From contig NZ_AEJF01000143.1 in the NCBI RefSeq assembly GCF_001028175.1, forward strand, positions 1 to 64,000: a DNA stretch of 64,000 nucleotides, written 5' to 3'. Position numbers and translations under genes: made by a program. Source of the DNA: Caballeronia mineralivorans PML1(12). GTDB taxonomy: Bacteria; Pseudomonadota; Gammaproteobacteria; Burkholderiales; Burkholderiaceae. This document shows, piece by piece, positions 51,327 to 59,422 of this stretch. The first letter of the stretch is position 1. Each line of letters opens with the position of its first letter. The notes under the pieces are model-generated. The model searched no databases. It saw only the letters and a list, made by a program, of their open reading frames with translations, and was not told where the DNA came from.

Positions 51327-52104
51327 ACTTCAGCATGCAATGCAGCGCAGCGTGCTCAACGGCCGGGATGGCGACGTAGAGGCCTGGATGGTCGACGAAG
51401 GTTTGAGCACCACCATGCGGCTAGGCATTTACCGCAATACATCCTCCAGCGTCATGGCGACAGCACTTCGCCTCGCGTTTCCGGCGGTGCGGCAACTGGT
51501 CGGCGAGGAGTTCTTCGAAGGAGTCAGCCGGCTGTTCGCCGCGCAGACTCCGCCACGCAGCGCATGGCTTGATGCATATGGTTCAGATTTTCCCGCGTTT
51601 CTCGGGCGGTTACCACACGCCGCTTCCGTACCGTATCTCGCGGATGTCGGCCGCCTCGAGTGGCAGGTCAACCGGGTCCTGCATGCTGTCGCGACACTGC
51701 CTCTCGATCTGGCGCACCTGGCGGCGCTGAGTGAAGCGCAGTTGGCGCAAGCGCATCTTGTCCCTCGCCCCGAAGTCCGGCTTGTACGATGTGAATTTCC
51801 CGTCGATGCGATCTGGCGCGCCGTGCTCGAGGGGGATGACCGCGCCATGGTGGCGATCGATCTCGCTGACGCGCCGGTGTGGCTGCGAGTGCTCCGGACC
51901 GACAGCGGTCCGGAGGTGGTCAGGCTGCGCGAGGACGAATGGCGCTTGCTGGACGCACTGTTTTCCGGACAGCCGTTGCATGCCGCCCTGGCTGAAGCGC
52001 GCGGTGAGCAGACTCACGCATTGCTGGCAGCACAACTGGCGAGCGGGTACTTCAAGGATCTCGATTGCGACATTACCAGCGTGGCGCAATCTTCGAAGGG
52101 ATAG
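51298..52104 (+). CDS. bufC: BufC (DUF2063) partner protein
   Basis: A 268-residue protein: LQHAMQRSVLNGRDGDVEAWMVDEGLSTTMRLGIYRNTSSSVMATALRLAFPAVRQLVGEEFFEGVSRLF compressed is the DUF2063 N-terminal helical domain seen in MNIO partner proteins. The C-terminal half has the second, strand-rich domain (WLRVLRTDSGPEVVRLREDEWRLLDALF). In bufferin and methanobactin-like loci such proteins bind the precursor and help the MNIO act. Overlap with bufB and 3-base gap to doxX show a single transcript. Confidence 0.87.
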   Translation: MNSHNPTLLELQHAMQRSVLNGRDGDVEAWMVDEGLSTTMRLGIYRNTSSSVMATALRLAFPAVRQLVGEEFFEGVSRLFAAQTPPRSAWLDAYGSDFPAFLGRLPHAASVPYLADVGRLEWQVNRVLHAVATLPLDLAHLAALSEAQLAQAHLVPRPEVRLVRCEFPVDAIWRAVLEGDDRAMVAIDLADAPVWLRVLRTDSGPEVVRLREDEWRLLDALFSGQPLHAALAEARGEQTHALLAAQLASGYFKDLDCDITSVAQSSKG

Positions 52105-52107
52105 TTC

Positions 52108-52578
52108 ATGACAACCACCAAGCCATCTACCGAGCCGGGATTGATGCATCGAAGTCGAGTCTGCCGTGTCGTCGCATGGCTCGAGCGCGTACCCTATGCC
52201 CTGCTCGCCATCCCGTTGCGCGTCGCGCTTGCAACTGTCTTCTGGAACTCCGCGATGGTCAAGCTCGCGGACTGGAACGCGGCGCTTGACCTGTTTCGCA
52301 ACGAATACAATCTGCCGGTCCTGCCACCGGAACTTGCCGCTTACGTGGCTGTTTCGATCGAACTCTCGACGCCCGTCTTGCTGGTCCTTGGCCTCGCGAC
52401 AAGACCCGCCGCGTTTGTACTGCTTGCCATGACCTCGATCATCGAGATATTTGTCTACCCTCAGGCGTGGCCGACGCATATCCAGTGGGCGGCGATGCTG
52501 CTCGTTCTGTTGTGCCGGGGCAGCGGAAAATGGTCTTTAGACCACCTGATCCGTCAAAAATGGGACTCGGCACGTTGA
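52108..52578 (+). CDS. DoxX-family membrane protein of the bufferin operon
   Basis: A 156-residue protein of the DoxX/DoxD membrane family with four transmembrane segments (~28-50 LERVPYALLAIPLRVALATVF, then EYNLPVLPPELAAYVAVSIELSTPVLLVLGLATRPAAF compressed, and VYPQAWPTHIQWAAMLLVLL). DoxX genes accompany bufABC in many genomes and may help quinone or redox balance or membrane handling of the modified peptide; the role is inference. It starts three bases after bufC ends. Confidence 0.85.
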   Translation: MTTTKPSTEPGLMHRSRVCRVVAWLERVPYALLAIPLRVALATVFWNSAMVKLADWNAALDLFRNEYNLPVLPPELAAYVAVSIELSTPVLLVLGLATRPAAFVLLAMTSIIEIFVYPQAWPTHIQWAAMLLVLLCRGSGKWSLDHLIRQKWDSAR

Positions 52579-52586
52579 GTTTCCGG

Positions 52587-53390
52587 TCAGGGCTTCGCAT
52601 CCTCTTGCCTGGAGCCGATGGCGACAGCAAATCGGCTTTGTACCGCGACGAGTTGGTCATCCGTGGTCGCCACCAGCCACAGACGTGCGTGCTCCATGAT
52701 CCAGCGGTTGTGATCCTTCAACGGGCCCATCGCAGTAGCGGCCTTCCAGACCACCGGGCCGATTCGGCTGCTCCTGCCCGACGGCGCGCCTACCAGCAGG
52801 CAGTAAGGTCCTAGCGGAAGCGATACAAACGGAAGTGCGGGACTGGCGCGCACGCGCCAGTCGATGAAGGGCGTCTCGCTGATAAGCAGCGGTACGGGCA
52901 AGCCGTAAAGCACACTGAAATCGTACAGCGCCAGTTGCTCTCGCATGCCGGCGTAAATACGCCGGATGTCGTCGACAACTGCTGCCCGGATCTCGTCCTC
53001 GAACATGGGCTCCTGCGCATAGCGGGCAAATGCCTCTCGAGCCTCCAATTGATATGCGCTGAACAGGCCGAGTTCCACGCAGTCCTGCACTGCGCGCTGA
53101 ACCTCCGCTACAGAACCGGCTTCCTCTGGCGTGCCCAGCTGTGCAGCCCGCAAAAACCGGGCAAGTCCCGCCTCCTGGATCGCAGGACCATCCGTAGATA
53201 CATCGTCTTCAGCGTCCTTATCAAGGGGCACGTAGATATATTTTTCGGCTGCGAAATGCGATTTCTTGCCTTCATCAAACTTGATTTCACCATCAACGCA
53301 GTCCAGATAGCGAGTCCCAATTCGACCATGCTCCCAAATCCAGTTTTTCAGGAACGGGCGCAGTGGATGCAGTCTGTCGTGATCGGTCAT
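52587..53390 (-). CDS. Hypothetical protein convergent to doxX
   Basis: A 267-residue protein, Trp-rich near the start (RPFLKNWIWEHGRIGTRYLDCVDG). It shows some resemblance to DUF4238-type proteins (AEKYIYVPLD, acidic DAEDDVSTDG, AIQEAGLARFL), but lacks their usual HHYVPQ opening. No signal peptide, no membrane segment, no catalytic motif recognised. It stops nine bases from the DoxX end on the opposite strand. Function unknown. Confidence 0.65.
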   Translation of the reverse strand: MTDHDRLHPLRPFLKNWIWEHGRIGTRYLDCVDGEIKFDEGKKSHFAAEKYIYVPLDKDAEDDVSTDGPAIQEAGLARFLRAAQLGTPEEAGSVAEVQRAVQDCVELGLFSAYQLEAREAFARYAQEPMFEDEIRAAVVDDIRRIYAGMREQLALYDFSVLYGLPVPLLISETPFIDWRVRASPALPFVSLPLGPYCLLVGAPSGRSSRIGPVVWKAATAMGPLKDHNRWIMEHARLWLVATTDDQLVAVQSRFAVAIGSRQEDAKP

Positions 53391-53484
53391 TGAAACCTCC
53401 AGTTGCCCCAGTATAGTTCCAGGCTGTCGATTGTTCTGTGGAGGACATGGCGATCAATCAAAGATGAAATTGGCGGGTTGTGGA

Positions 53485-53766
53485 CTAGCCTCGCCGCCGT
53501 TGGGCGGTGGCGCGATCCAACTGGGTAAATTCGTGGTCGGACAAGGTGATCACGCCGGCAGCCAGGTTCTCTTGCAGATGCTTGATCCTGGCCAAAGCAA
53601 ACACCGTCACCAACTGACCCGTAGCGACAATACTGGCATGCAGGTCGGCAGCCATGTCGGGCAGCAGGCCGGCGATCATGAAGCTTTCGGTGCCGGCTGC
53701 GAACGTGCCGAGCGCCAGCCAATACGGCGGTGCGAGGGAAATGGGCATGGTGGTGGAGTTCATCAT
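53485..53766 (-). pseudogene. Chimeric remnant: MFS transporter start joined to aldo/keto reductase end
   Basis: A 93-codon frame. Residues ~1-56 (MPISLAPPYWLALGTFAAGTESFMIAGLLPDMAADLHAS... compressed) are the typical first helices of a drug:H+ MFS transporter. From about residue 57 (ARIKHLQENLAAGVITLSDHEFTQLDRATAQ) it is the C-terminus of an AKR (GTxRIKHLxENLAAxxxxLsxxE). Neither part has its other half, so a deletion fused an MFS 5' end to an AKR 3' end in frame. Lies just after the OYE gene on the same strand (9-base gap). Confidence 0.65.
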
Positions 53767-53775
53767 GTGCTCCGC

Positions 53776-54885
53776 TTACGCTGCTACCGAGTCCTTGCGA
53801 TAAAACGGATAGTCCGTATAGCCGACGTCGGTGCCGCCAAAGAAGGTGGGGCGGTCGTACGAATTCAAGGGCAGTTGGCGGCGCAGGCGTTCGGGCAGAT
53901 CCGGATTGGCGATGAAGTCGCGACCGAATGCGACCAGATCGGCGTCGCCCGCCTGCACGATGGCTTCGGCTGTGTGACCCTTGAAGCCGCCAGCGGCGAT
54001 GATGGCGCCCTTGTAGTGCTTGCGGATCAGTTGCGCGGCAACCGGGTTCTGATCCTTGCTGTCGTCATCGACGTTGCCGAGCACGCGAGGCTCGATCAGG
54101 TGCACGTAGGCCAGGTTCAATTTGGCCAGTTCCTGCGCCACGTAGGTGAAGAGGCCCTCCGGATTGCTGTCGGACATATCGCCCCAGGTACCGCTTGGGC
54201 CGAGGCGTACGGCCACGCGTTCGCCGCCCCAGACCGAGATGACGGCCTTGGTGGCATCGATCAGGAAGCGGGAACGGTTTTCGAACGAGCCGCCGTAGAT
54301 GTCGGTGCGCTTGTTGCTGCCGTCCTGCAGGAACTGGTCAAACAGGTAGCCGTTGGCGGCGTGCAGTTCAACGCCGTCGAAGCCGGCCTGCTTGCCGCGG
54401 ATGGCGGCAGTGCGGAAGCTCTCGACCAGATCGGCGATTTCGGGGATGCTCAGCGCGCGGCTCGGTGTGTTCGGGACCCAGCCCGCTTCGGTGTAGGCGA
54501 CGCCGCCATGCGGCACGGCGGAAGGCGCCACCGGCTGGGCGCCGCTTGGTTGCAACTGGCTGTTGGACTGGCGCCCCGCGTGATAGAGCTGCAGGAAGAC
54601 GCGGCCGCCCTTGGCGTGCACGGCATCCGTCACCAGCTTCCAGCCGTCAATCTGGCTGTCGTCGTACAGGCCGGGCGCGCCGAGGTAGCCGTTGCCGTTG
54701 GGTGCAGCGATGGTGGCTTCGCCGATCAGGAAGCCGCCTTCTGAGGTGCGTTGTGCGTAGTACTCGGCCATCAGCGGGCCGGGCTTGGCGCCTTCTTCGG
54801 CGCGCATGCGGGTGAGCGGTGCCAGCACCACGCGATGGGAAAATTCGTAGGGACCGACTTTGACGGGAGAGTGAAGTTTGGACAT
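53776..54885 (-). CDS. Alkene reductase (OYE/NemA type)
   Basis: A 369-residue FMN-dependent ene-reductase with FMN-binding VVLAPLTRMRA (~18-28), LYHAGRQ (~100), and the canonical HAANGYLFDQF active-site segment in which His and Asn anchor the substrate and Tyr donates the proton; RTDIYGGSFENRSRF follows. GAGGAAACC lies before the ATG at 54885. NemA-type enzymes reduce enones, nitrate esters and N-ethylmaleimide. Divergent from the LysR gene at 55032; a dyad at 54989-55003 is between them. A paralogue of the OYE at 15809, but with the standard active site. Confidence 0.9.
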   Translation of the reverse strand: MSKLHSPVKVGPYEFSHRVVLAPLTRMRAEEGAKPGPLMAEYYAQRTSEGGFLIGEATIAAPNGNGYLGAPGLYDDSQIDGWKLVTDAVHAKGGRVFLQLYHAGRQSNSQLQPSGAQPVAPSAVPHGGVAYTEAGWVPNTPSRALSIPEIADLVESFRTAAIRGKQAGFDGVELHAANGYLFDQFLQDGSNKRTDIYGGSFENRSRFLIDATKAVISVWGGERVAVRLGPSGTWGDMSDSNPEGLFTYVAQELAKLNLAYVHLIEPRVLGNVDDDSKDQNPVAAQLIRKHYKGAIIAAGGFKGHTAEAIVQAGDADLVAFGRDFIANPDLPERLRRQLPLNSYDRPTFFGGTDVGYTDYPFYRKDSVAA

Positions 54886-54988
54886 GGTTTCCTCAAGATT
54901 CAGTTGCTGATGAAGTTCGATCAACAGCGGGTTTTCGACCTTGAGGAGAGTGTACGAATCTAACGAGAGAAGAAAAATAGGCTAAGGT

Positions 54989-55003
54989 TCCGAATATATC
55001 GGA
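54989..55003. promoter_or_regulatory. LysR-type dyad between OYE and lysR
   Basis: TCCGA-ATATA-TCGGA is a perfect inverted repeat with a five-base AT-rich centre, in the 146-base spacer, 28 bases before the lysR ATG at 55032. A good LysR box candidate, read from the spacer and the family rule only. Confidence 0.5.
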
Positions 55004-55031
55004 CAAAAATGTCTTTAATCGGGATGCGGTG

Positions 55032-55916
55032 ATGGATAGCCTCAGCGGTATTTCGATGTTCGTGCAGGTGGCGGAGACCCGCAGTTTTACCGAGGCGGGA
55101 CGGTTGCTCGGCGTGTCGTCTTCGGCGGTCGGCAAAAGCATTGCGCGTACCGAGGATCGCCTGGGCGTGCGGCTTTTTCACCGCAGCACGCGCAGTATCA
55201 CGCTGACGGCCGAAGGCACCTTGTTCCTCGAGCGGTGCCGGCGCATCCTGGGTGAGCTCGAAGCGGCGGAAGCCGAATTGTCCGATGCCGCCGGCAGTCC
55301 TCGCGGCAGATTGCGGATCAGCACGCCGCAACTGTCCGGGCTGATCATGCCGGCGCTGAACGGTTTCATGGCGCAATACCCGGAAATCGAGCTCGATGTC
55401 GATCTTTCCGATCGCATGGTGGATATTATCGAAGAGGGCTTCGATGCAGTCATTCGCACGGGCGAGCAGCATGACTCAAGGCTGGTATCGCGGCGCCTCG
55501 GTTCCTGCGGTCAGGTGCTGGTCGCCTCGACCGGCTATCTCAAGCAGCAGGGCGTTCCCACGCATCCTTCCGAACTCGTTCGGCACGCCTGTTTGCTGCA
55601 TAAATTTCCCGCCACCGGCAAGCTGGAACGCTGGCCGTTCCAGCTTGCCGCATCGGAAGCGGAGCCGGAGCTGCCGCAAACCTTTGTCAGCAACACTATT
55701 GAAGTCCTGGGCTTTCTCGCGCTTCAAAACAAAGGCTTGGCCTTCCTGCCAACCTTCCTCGTGCGGGATGCACTGGCGAGCGGTGCGTTGCAGATCGTGC
55801 TGGATGACTTCATGGACCAGACCGTCACCTTCTGGATCCTGTGGCCGGCAAGCCGTTACGCCTCGCCCAAGCTGCGCGTTTTCATCGACTATGTCAGCAA
55901 GAATCTGCGAATCTAG
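55032..55916 (+). CDS. LysR-family transcriptional regulator, divergent from OYE
   Basis: A 294-residue LysR protein starting MDSLSGISMFVQVAETRSF (ATG at 55032, with a GTG three bases before as alternative). HTH at 3-60 (TEAGRLLGVSSSAVGKSIARTE), effector domain from about 88. Divergent from the NemA-type reductase, its likely target; similar arrangement to 15809/16980. Confidence 0.88.
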   Translation: MDSLSGISMFVQVAETRSFTEAGRLLGVSSSAVGKSIARTEDRLGVRLFHRSTRSITLTAEGTLFLERCRRILGELEAAEAELSDAAGSPRGRLRISTPQLSGLIMPALNGFMAQYPEIELDVDLSDRMVDIIEEGFDAVIRTGEQHDSRLVSRRLGSCGQVLVASTGYLKQQGVPTHPSELVRHACLLHKFPATGKLERWPFQLAASEAEPELPQTFVSNTIEVLGFLALQNKGLAFLPTFLVRDALASGALQIVLDDFMDQTVTFWILWPASRYASPKLRVFIDYVSKNLRI

Positions 55917-56016
55917 ATCGAGCAGGCTGTGGCAGCGAGTGCGGGCTCTGTGCCATCAATGCAGATGCTTTTCGATGAAAGCACTGCGGTTCCCGTTCAG
56001 CAGAAGCATCCTAAGC

Positions 56017-57411
56017 TCAGCCCACACTCCATGGAAATCGAACGCTAACCACAAGCCCGCCACCGGGCGCATCGCTAAGCGCAATCTGCGCGTGATGCAC
56101 CCGCGCGATTTCACGCACGATTGCGAGCCCGAGTCCGCTGCCTTCCACGTATTGCTCAGTCTGGCTTCTATAGAAGCGCTCGAATACTGCGTCGCGTTCA
56201 TGCGGCGCAATACCTGGTCCATTATCGATAACCTGCAGCAACGCGCCTTCTTCTATCCGTGCCACGCGGACAGTGATGACGGACCCGTCGCCGGCATAAC
56301 GGATGGCGTTATCGACGAGATTGCCGCACAACTCCGCCAGCAATTCACGATTCCCCATTACCTCGACATCTGCCTCGTGCTCGAAACCGAGATCGATATT
56401 CTGTGCGCGCGCGACCGGCGACCAGTCGAGCGTCACGCTGCGCGCGAGCTTGTCGAGGCGCAGCGGCGCAAGCATGCCGACGTCGCTGCTGTCGTTATCC
56501 AGGCGCGACAGCGACAGCAGTTGCTGCACGCCTTTCGCTGCCTGTCTGACCGCGCCGTTAAGTCGCGTCAGATGCAAACGCGCGGGTTCGTTCAACGTCT
56601 CACGCAGCGCAAGTTCCGACTCCGCTTGAATGATGGCGAGTGGCGTCTTGAGCTGATGCGCGGCGTCGGTGAAAAAGCGCCGCCGCGATTCCTGCATGCG
56701 TCGTAATCGTCCGATGTACTGATTAATCGATTCGACCAGCGGCTCCACCTCGTTCGGCAGGCCAGCTTTATCAAGCGGCGCGGGGTCGTCTTCCGTGCGT
56801 GCCGCGACCTTGGCGGAGAGCTGATGCAGCGGTCGTAGCCCACGCCCGACACCCAGCCAGACGATAGCCAACGCCAGCACCACCAGCAAACATTCCTGCA
56901 GGAGCGAGCCGGTCAGGATCTGGCGTGCCAGAGCCTGACGCGGTTCGATAGTTTCGCCGACCATGATCCACACCACCCGCGTCTGGGCGCCCGGAACGTC
57001 GTGGACCGGCAGGCGCAACACGCCCATGCGCAACTCTTCGCCGCGAAAGGCCGCGTCGTAGAAACTCGTTTGATAGGACTCGGGCGTGGCGCGCGGCGGT
57101 GGCATCGGCAAGTCGGGATAACCCGTCACGGCACGGCCGCCTTCTTCGCGGATCAGGTAATAGATCTTGCCGCCCGCATTCGATTCGAATATTTCCAGCG
57201 CGAGATAAGGCAGATCCACTTCCACGCTGCCCTTGACCAGACGCGTGCCTTCACGGATCGACTTCAGCGAGTATTCAAGCGAGCGGTCGAAGGCCACGTG
57301 CGCGGCGCTCATCGCGCGCTGATACGTCAGCCACGCATCGAGCGCGAGCAGGGCAAGCAGCGGCAGCAGCAGCCAGAGCGCGACCTGGCGCCTTAAGTTC
57401 GGCTTCTGCAT
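56017..57411 (-). CDS. Two-component sensor histidine kinase (TctE/QseC-like)
   Basis: A 464-residue membrane kinase: TM1 (~8-29), periplasmic sensor (~30-165), TM2 (~166-190), HAMP, then the H-box with phospho-acceptor His252 (AAHQLKTPLAIIQ), N-box (LVDNAIRYAG), G1 DNGPGIAP, F-box (FERFYRSQ) and G2 (GSGLGLAIVREI). The layout is that of TctE/QseC. Its start overlaps the response-regulator stop (ATGA at 57411), so they form one unit. Divergent from the ABC importer starting at 58247, which it likely controls. Confidence 0.9.
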   Translation of the reverse strand: MQKPNLRRQVALWLLLPLLALLALDAWLTYQRAMSAAHVAFDRSLEYSLKSIREGTRLVKGSVEVDLPYLALEIFESNAGGKIYYLIREEGGRAVTGYPDLPMPPPRATPESYQTSFYDAAFRGEELRMGVLRLPVHDVPGAQTRVVWIMVGETIEPRQALARQILTGSLLQECLLVVLALAIVWLGVGRGLRPLHQLSAKVAARTEDDPAPLDKAGLPNEVEPLVESINQYIGRLRRMQESRRRFFTDAAHQLKTPLAIIQAESELALRETLNEPARLHLTRLNGAVRQAAKGVQQLLSLSRLDNDSSDVGMLAPLRLDKLARSVTLDWSPVARAQNIDLGFEHEADVEVMGNRELLAELCGNLVDNAIRYAGDGSVITVRVARIEEGALLQVIDNGPGIAPHERDAVFERFYRSQTEQYVEGSGLGLAIVREIARVHHAQIALSDAPGGGLVVSVRFPWSVG

Positions 57412-58100
57412 CAGGCGCCGGCCGCAGCGGGTTCCTGCTTCGCTTCAAGCAGATACCCGAGGCCACGCAGCGTGACGATCGCGACACCGCTGCGCTCGAG
57501 TTTCTTCCTTAGCCGGTACACGTAGATTTCGATCGCATCGGGATTCACGGATTCATCGATACCGAAGATCTTCTCCGAGAGCGTTTCCTTATTGATCGCG
57601 CGGCCATTGCGCAGGATCAGCACTTCCAGCACCGAGCGCTCGCGCGGCGTCAGCGCAAGCGACTCGCCGTCGAGGCGGAAGCTGTGGTCGACGCTGTCGT
57701 ATTCCAGTGGCCCGCACGCAGTCTTCGTCTGCTCATGGCCGTGACTGCGCCGGATCAGCGCGCGGGCGCGCGCCTCGAGTTCGCTCAGTTCGAACGGCTT
57801 GGCGAGGTAGTCGTCGGCGCCGAGATCGAGGCCTTTCACCCGATCTTCCACCGACCCGTGCGCGGTCAGGATCATCACCGGCACCGAATTGCGGCGTTGG
57901 CGCAAACGTCGCAGCACTTCGAGCCCGTCGAGCTTCGGCAGTCCTAGATCGAGGATCACGAGCGCGTAGTCCTGCGTGCGCAGTACATGGTCGGCAGCCT
58001 CGCCGTCATGCATGCAATCGACGGTGAAGTGCGCTTGCGTGAGGGCGTCGGTCAGCGACTTGGCGAGGGTGGGATTGTCTTCGACGAGCAGTACACGCAT
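57411..58100 (-). CDS. OmpR-family response regulator (TctD-like)
   Basis: A 229-residue response regulator with receiver-domain acidic pocket Asp8 and phospho-acceptor Asp51 (VILDLGLPKLDGLEVLRRLR), Thr79 and Lys101 (LAKPFE). A winged-helix domain of the OmpR type follows at ~130-220 (LTPRERSVLEVLILRNGRAINKETLSEKIF). The ATG at 58100 starts MRVLLVEDN; the frame upstream to 58232 has no domain support. Overlap with the kinase shows co-translation. Confidence 0.9.
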   Translation of the reverse strand: MRVLLVEDNPTLAKSLTDALTQAHFTVDCMHDGEAADHVLRTQDYALVILDLGLPKLDGLEVLRRLRQRRNSVPVMILTAHGSVEDRVKGLDLGADDYLAKPFELSELEARARALIRRSHGHEQTKTACGPLEYDSVDHSFRLDGESLALTPRERSVLEVLILRNGRAINKETLSEKIFGIDESVNPDAIEIYVYRLRKKLERSGVAIVTLRGLGYLLEAKQEPAAAGA

Positions 58101-58246
58101 AAGGGGAATCAGGGAAATCCATGAGGCGGAAACGGCGCTTAGCGGCTGTTTTCGACGAGAAATGAAAGCAGGCTGAAAGTGATCGTAACTTACTATTAGC
58201 CCACTCAAACATGACAAACATACAACAAGCAATTCTGGAGGAAGAC

Positions 58247-59347
58247 ATGAAAAATTTGAATCACAAGTGGCGTTTGCCGGCGGCCCTGGCGATGTTTTTC
58301 GCGATGCAGGCCGCGTATGCGCTGGTACCCGAGGGTTATCCCGGAGGTTATCAGTCGGTTATCGACGGGGCGAAGAAGGAAGGCAAGCTGCTGGTTTATT
58401 CGGTTACGGATACGGCGCTCGTGCGGCCGCTGATCAAGGATTTCGAGTCGTTGTACGGTATCAAGGTCGAATACAACGACATGAACAGTACCGAGCTCTA
58501 CAACCGCTTCATCAGCGAGAATGCCGCGAACAGCACGAGCGCGGACGTGCTGTGGAGCTCGGCAATGGACCTGCAGGTCAAGCTCGTCAACGACGGCATG
58601 ACGGCGAGCTATGAGTCCCCTGAAGCCTCGCACGTGCCGCAATGGGCGCAGTACCAGAAGCAGGCCTATGGCACGACCTACGAACCGCTCGCGATCGTCT
58701 ACAACAAGCGCCTGGTCCCGGCGAACGAAGTGCCGCAGACGCGTGCCGAGCTGATCAAGCTGCTCACCATGCAGGCCGATAAATACAAGGGCAAGGTCAC
58801 GACGTACGACATCGAAAAGTCAGGTGTCGGCTTCAACTACCTGACGCAGGATGTGCGCGTGAATCCACAGGTCACGTGGCAACTGGTTGAAGCGATGGGC
58901 GCGCTCAATCCGAAGCTGCAGTCGAGCACGGGCGCGATGATGGAGCGCATTTCATCCGGCGAAAATCTGATCGGCTACAACATTCTTGGTTCGTACGCAT
59001 TTGCCAAGGCGAAGAAAGACCCGTCTATCGGATACGTCTATCCGAAGGATTACACGCAGGTGGTGAGCCGCCTTGTGACGATCTCGAAGAAGGCGAAGAA
59101 CTCCAACGCGGCGAAGTTGTGGGTCGATTACTTGCTGTCCAAACGCGGCCAGACACTGCTGGCGAACCAGGCCAACCTGTTCTCCATTCGCGCTGACGTA
59201 GACGGCGAAACGTCGATGGCAGGCCTCACCAAGCAACTGGGCGACTCCCTCAAGCCGATTCCCATCGGCGCGGGTTTGCTGGTCTACCTCGATCAGTCCA
59301 AGCGCCTCGAATTCCTGAAGCAGTGGCAGCAGGCAATCAAACGCTAA
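58247..59347 (+). CDS. ABC importer periplasmic binding protein (Fe3+/AEP-type)
   Basis: A 366-residue protein with signal peptide (~1-26) and the extracellular solute-binding type 1/8 fold: GKLLVYSVTDTALVRPLIKDFESLYGIKVEYNDMNSTELYNRFISEN compressed. The usual adjacent tyrosines that bind Fe3+ in FbpA are not visible near SSGENLIGYNILGSYAFAK, so iron is not supported; sugar phosphate or phosphonate ligands are alternatives. GGAGGAAGAC precedes the ATG at 58247. First gene of the importer, divergent from the two-component pair. Confidence 0.82.
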   Translation: MKNLNHKWRLPAALAMFFAMQAAYALVPEGYPGGYQSVIDGAKKEGKLLVYSVTDTALVRPLIKDFESLYGIKVEYNDMNSTELYNRFISENAANSTSADVLWSSAMDLQVKLVNDGMTASYESPEASHVPQWAQYQKQAYGTTYEPLAIVYNKRLVPANEVPQTRAELIKLLTMQADKYKGKVTTYDIEKSGVGFNYLTQDVRVNPQVTWQLVEAMGALNPKLQSSTGAMMERISSGENLIGYNILGSYAFAKAKKDPSIGYVYPKDYTQVVSRLVTISKKAKNSNAAKLWVDYLLSKRGQTLLANQANLFSIRADVDGETSMAGLTKQLGDSLKPIPIGAGLLVYLDQSKRLEFLKQWQQAIKR

Positions 59348-59422
59348 GCCCGCAGTCCGCCTGAGCCGGCGGACCTTCCGACAACTTCTCGCATGCGCCG
59401 CACAAGGCGCAGGGAAACACAC

